From assembly GCF_003347595.2 (NCBI RefSeq), contig NZ_QCZK02000035.1:62001-126000 (forward strand): 64,000 nt of DNA, given 5' to 3'. Source of the stretch: Botryobacter ruber. GTDB taxonomy: Bacteria; Bacteroidota; Bacteroidia; Cytophagales; Hymenobacteraceae. This document shows, one piece after another, positions 62,261 through 64,000 of the stretch. Every line of letters begins with the position of its first letter. Within the stretch, counting starts at the first letter, position 1. The position numbers and the translations under genes were made by a program. Below the pieces are notes generated by a model. It did not search any database. It was not told the origin of the DNA and saw only the letters and a list, made by a program, of their open reading frames with translations.

Positions 62261-63970
62261 ATGAAGTTGTTCAAATATATTCCAATCCTGTTTGTGCTGG
62301 CATTTATGCCACTGGTACAATCCTGCAGTATCGAAGAAGAGTTGCTCGATACACCAACCCCTGCCCTGATTAAAAATGAGCAAGATGTAGAGGCGGTTAT
62401 TAACGGCTTGTATGCCCGCTTTAACGATGCTTCGGCCTTTAAATTCCAGGGCATGATGATGCTCACGCTGATGGCAGACGACCTGTATTCGAGTGCTGGT
62501 TCAGAGTATGGCGCTTACGGAAACCGAACCCTGAGCGGGGGGAACACCAACTCTTTCTGGAACCAGTTTTACTTTTCCATTGCATCAGCCAATGCGCTGA
62601 TAAAAACGCTCGACGAGCTGGAACTGGACCCGGATTTTGAAAAACGTGCCTACGGGGAAGCACACTTTATCCGGGCTTTCTCTTACTACTACCTGGTAAG
62701 GATGTGGGGCGGCGTGCCGCTTCGCCTGAATGCGACCGATATTAACAGTGACTTTTACCTCCCCAGGAGTTCGGTAGACCAGGTGTATAACCAGATTTTT
62801 GCAGACTTCAAAAAGGCCTCCGAGAGCTTGCCGTTATACAAAAAGATTCCGGCTGCAGAACTGGGGCGTGCCTCCAAAGGCGCAGCGCAGGGGCTGATGG
62901 CGCAGGCCTATCTGACCTATGGTAACCAGCTGTCGCTCAGAGGGCAGGACCCCACAGCGCAATACCAGAATGCAGTAGTTTATGCCGACTCGGTAATTTC
63001 CAGCAACCAGTACACGCTGATATCTAACTTTAAAAGTTTGTTTGACCTCCAGCAGGAAGCAAATGCCTACAACGAAGTATTGTTTGGTATCCGCTTTCAG
63101 GTAGACCAGCAGAACAGGGCACAGCCGGCTGCAGGTTCTGAATTTGCCCTGCGGTTTATGGTGGCGAATACACGCGGTACTACGGGTGCACCGAATACAG
63201 GCGGCGGCGGCCAGATACGCGTAATGCCCTGGTTCGGCGATTTCTACCGTACCGGCGATTATGTAACAGGCACTCCCGGCGATGTCGATTTTCAGATGGA
63301 TTTCCGCAACGAGGTATCGTTTTACACAAGAGGTGTAAATCCAAGTGGCGGCGTAACGGTGATGTATCCTGACGGAGGTGGCGCCACCCGTGTGAATACG
63401 CCCCTGGTTGGGAAATACATCGACCCGAACGGGAAAGACGACAGAAACCATGGCAACGATTTCTTTATCATCCGCTTTGCCGAAATTTTCCTAATCAAGG
63501 CGGAGGCTGAGAACGAACTGAACGGGCCTACAGCCGCTGCGATCAATGCTTTTAACAAAGTAAGAGACCGCGCCCGAAAAGCCGATGGCACTCCGCGTGC
63601 TGTTCCGGCCGACTTACCGGTTGCCACTACCATGACCAAAGCTGATTTCAGAATGAAAATTTTTGATGAGCGCGGGCTGGAACTGCTGGGCGAAGGGCAG
63701 CGCTGGTTCGACCTGGTTCGGATGCAGCACCCCCAGGATCCAACCAAAACCATGTACGAGCACCAGTTCCTGGAGGAACTCAGAAAGCCGAAATATACTA
63801 CTGTTTTCCCGGCATGGCAGACGGCAAACAATGCCTGGAGTACATCCAATGCAGTTTATGAAAACGCCCTGAATGTGTCGGTACCGAAGTTCCTGCTGTT
63901 CCCGATTCCAACCAATGAGATTCTTAACAATCCGAAGGTTGGTGTTCAGAACCAGAATACAGGTTGGTAG
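62261..63970 (+). CDS. SusD/RagB-family lipoprotein (second)
   Basis: Glycan-binding partner of the preceding SusC. Lipobox VQSC is followed by SIEEELLDTPTPALI. TPR-like helices (AYGEAHFIRAFSYYYLVRMWGGVPL) and the C-terminal signature (IFDERGLELLGEGQRWFDLVRMQHP, FLLFPIPTNEILNNP) are present. The protein is 569 residues, a usual length, and ends QNQNTGW just before the window edge, so it is complete. Only 30 bases follow the stop. Confidence 0.94.
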   Translation: MKLFKYIPILFVLAFMPLVQSCSIEEELLDTPTPALIKNEQDVEAVINGLYARFNDASAFKFQGMMMLTLMADDLYSSAGSEYGAYGNRTLSGGNTNSFWNQFYFSIASANALIKTLDELELDPDFEKRAYGEAHFIRAFSYYYLVRMWGGVPLRLNATDINSDFYLPRSSVDQVYNQIFADFKKASESLPLYKKIPAAELGRASKGAAQGLMAQAYLTYGNQLSLRGQDPTAQYQNAVVYADSVISSNQYTLISNFKSLFDLQQEANAYNEVLFGIRFQVDQQNRAQPAAGSEFALRFMVANTRGTTGAPNTGGGGQIRVMPWFGDFYRTGDYVTGTPGDVDFQMDFRNEVSFYTRGVNPSGGVTVMYPDGGGATRVNTPLVGKYIDPNGKDDRNHGNDFFIIRFAEIFLIKAEAENELNGPTAAAINAFNKVRDRARKADGTPRAVPADLPVATTMTKADFRMKIFDERGLELLGEGQRWFDLVRMQHPQDPTKTMYEHQFLEELRKPKYTTVFPAWQTANNAWSTSNAVYENALNVSVPKFLLFPIPTNEILNNPKVGVQNQNTGW

Positions 63971-64000
63971 GCTTATTCGCTGCAACAAGTGTTGGTTAGT

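Noticed and set aside
1..64000. CRISPR array, tRNA or rRNA genes
   Set aside because: R1 copies are too far apart and in mixed orientations for an array. No cloverleaf or rRNA-like sequence was noticed by eye.

Overview
The window comes from a Bacteroidota genome. The evidence is two SusC/SusD pairs, type IX secretion (T9SS) C-terminal sorting tails, many Bac-type lipoproteins, and a promoter of the TTG...TAnnTTTG type. Moderate GC and gene style suggest an aerobic Cytophagales/Hymenobacteraceae-like lineage, but that placement is inference. Almost all of the 64 kb is one very large glucuronoxylan utilisation locus.

Layout. 368-5463: first SusC/SusD pair, with a terminator. 5953-18244: GH115, GH3 (PA14), mannonate dehydratase UxuA, second GH115, GH43. 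18375-20588: a transketolase split into two subunit genes. 21002-28798: GH30_8-type glucuronoxylanase lipoprotein, T9SS-tailed GH10, and a 1361-residue GH98. 29130-32705: esterase and a GH9-type enzyme. 33482-40534, minus strand: sugar porter, GH10 lipoprotein, SDR, GH67 and a LacI regulator. 41727-48448: GH2, SGNH-type O-acetylesterase, CE15 glucuronoyl esterase. 48580-52577: outer-membrane barrel protein, GH43 lipoprotein, second LacI. 53427-63970: second GH2, transposase remnants, a sulfatase, and the second SusC/SusD pair.

How the genes work together (family knowledge plus inference). Surface GH30, GH10 and GH98 enzymes cut decorated xylan. CE15 and the acetylesterases remove lignin-ester and acetyl groups. 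SusC/SusD import oligosaccharides. Three alpha-glucuronidases (GH115 x2, GH67) release (methyl)glucuronate. GH3 and GH43 give xylose and arabinose. The sugar porter carries sugar into the cytosol, where the split transketolase feeds the pentose phosphate pathway. UxuA and perhaps the SDR process glucuronate. LacI-type palindromes (core GCAATCGGTTGC) recur before several of these genes and before both lacI genes, so one shared regulon is likely.

The least explained feature is a short dispersed element, called R1 here, with core GGTGGCAGGTGCAGC. I found 18 copies, all but one clearly intergenic, on both strands and sometimes as inverted pairs. Its variation is codon-like, and one fixed NTG triplet is only ever ATG, GTG or TTG. 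Other unexplained structure includes a second repeat family (R2, GTCATCCC), a perfect 24-bp hairpin, a cluster of four GGACA/TGTCC palindromes, two near-identical lacI cores that look gene-converted, and a decayed T9SS tail marking a lost secreted enzyme. I saw no tRNA, rRNA or CRISPR array.
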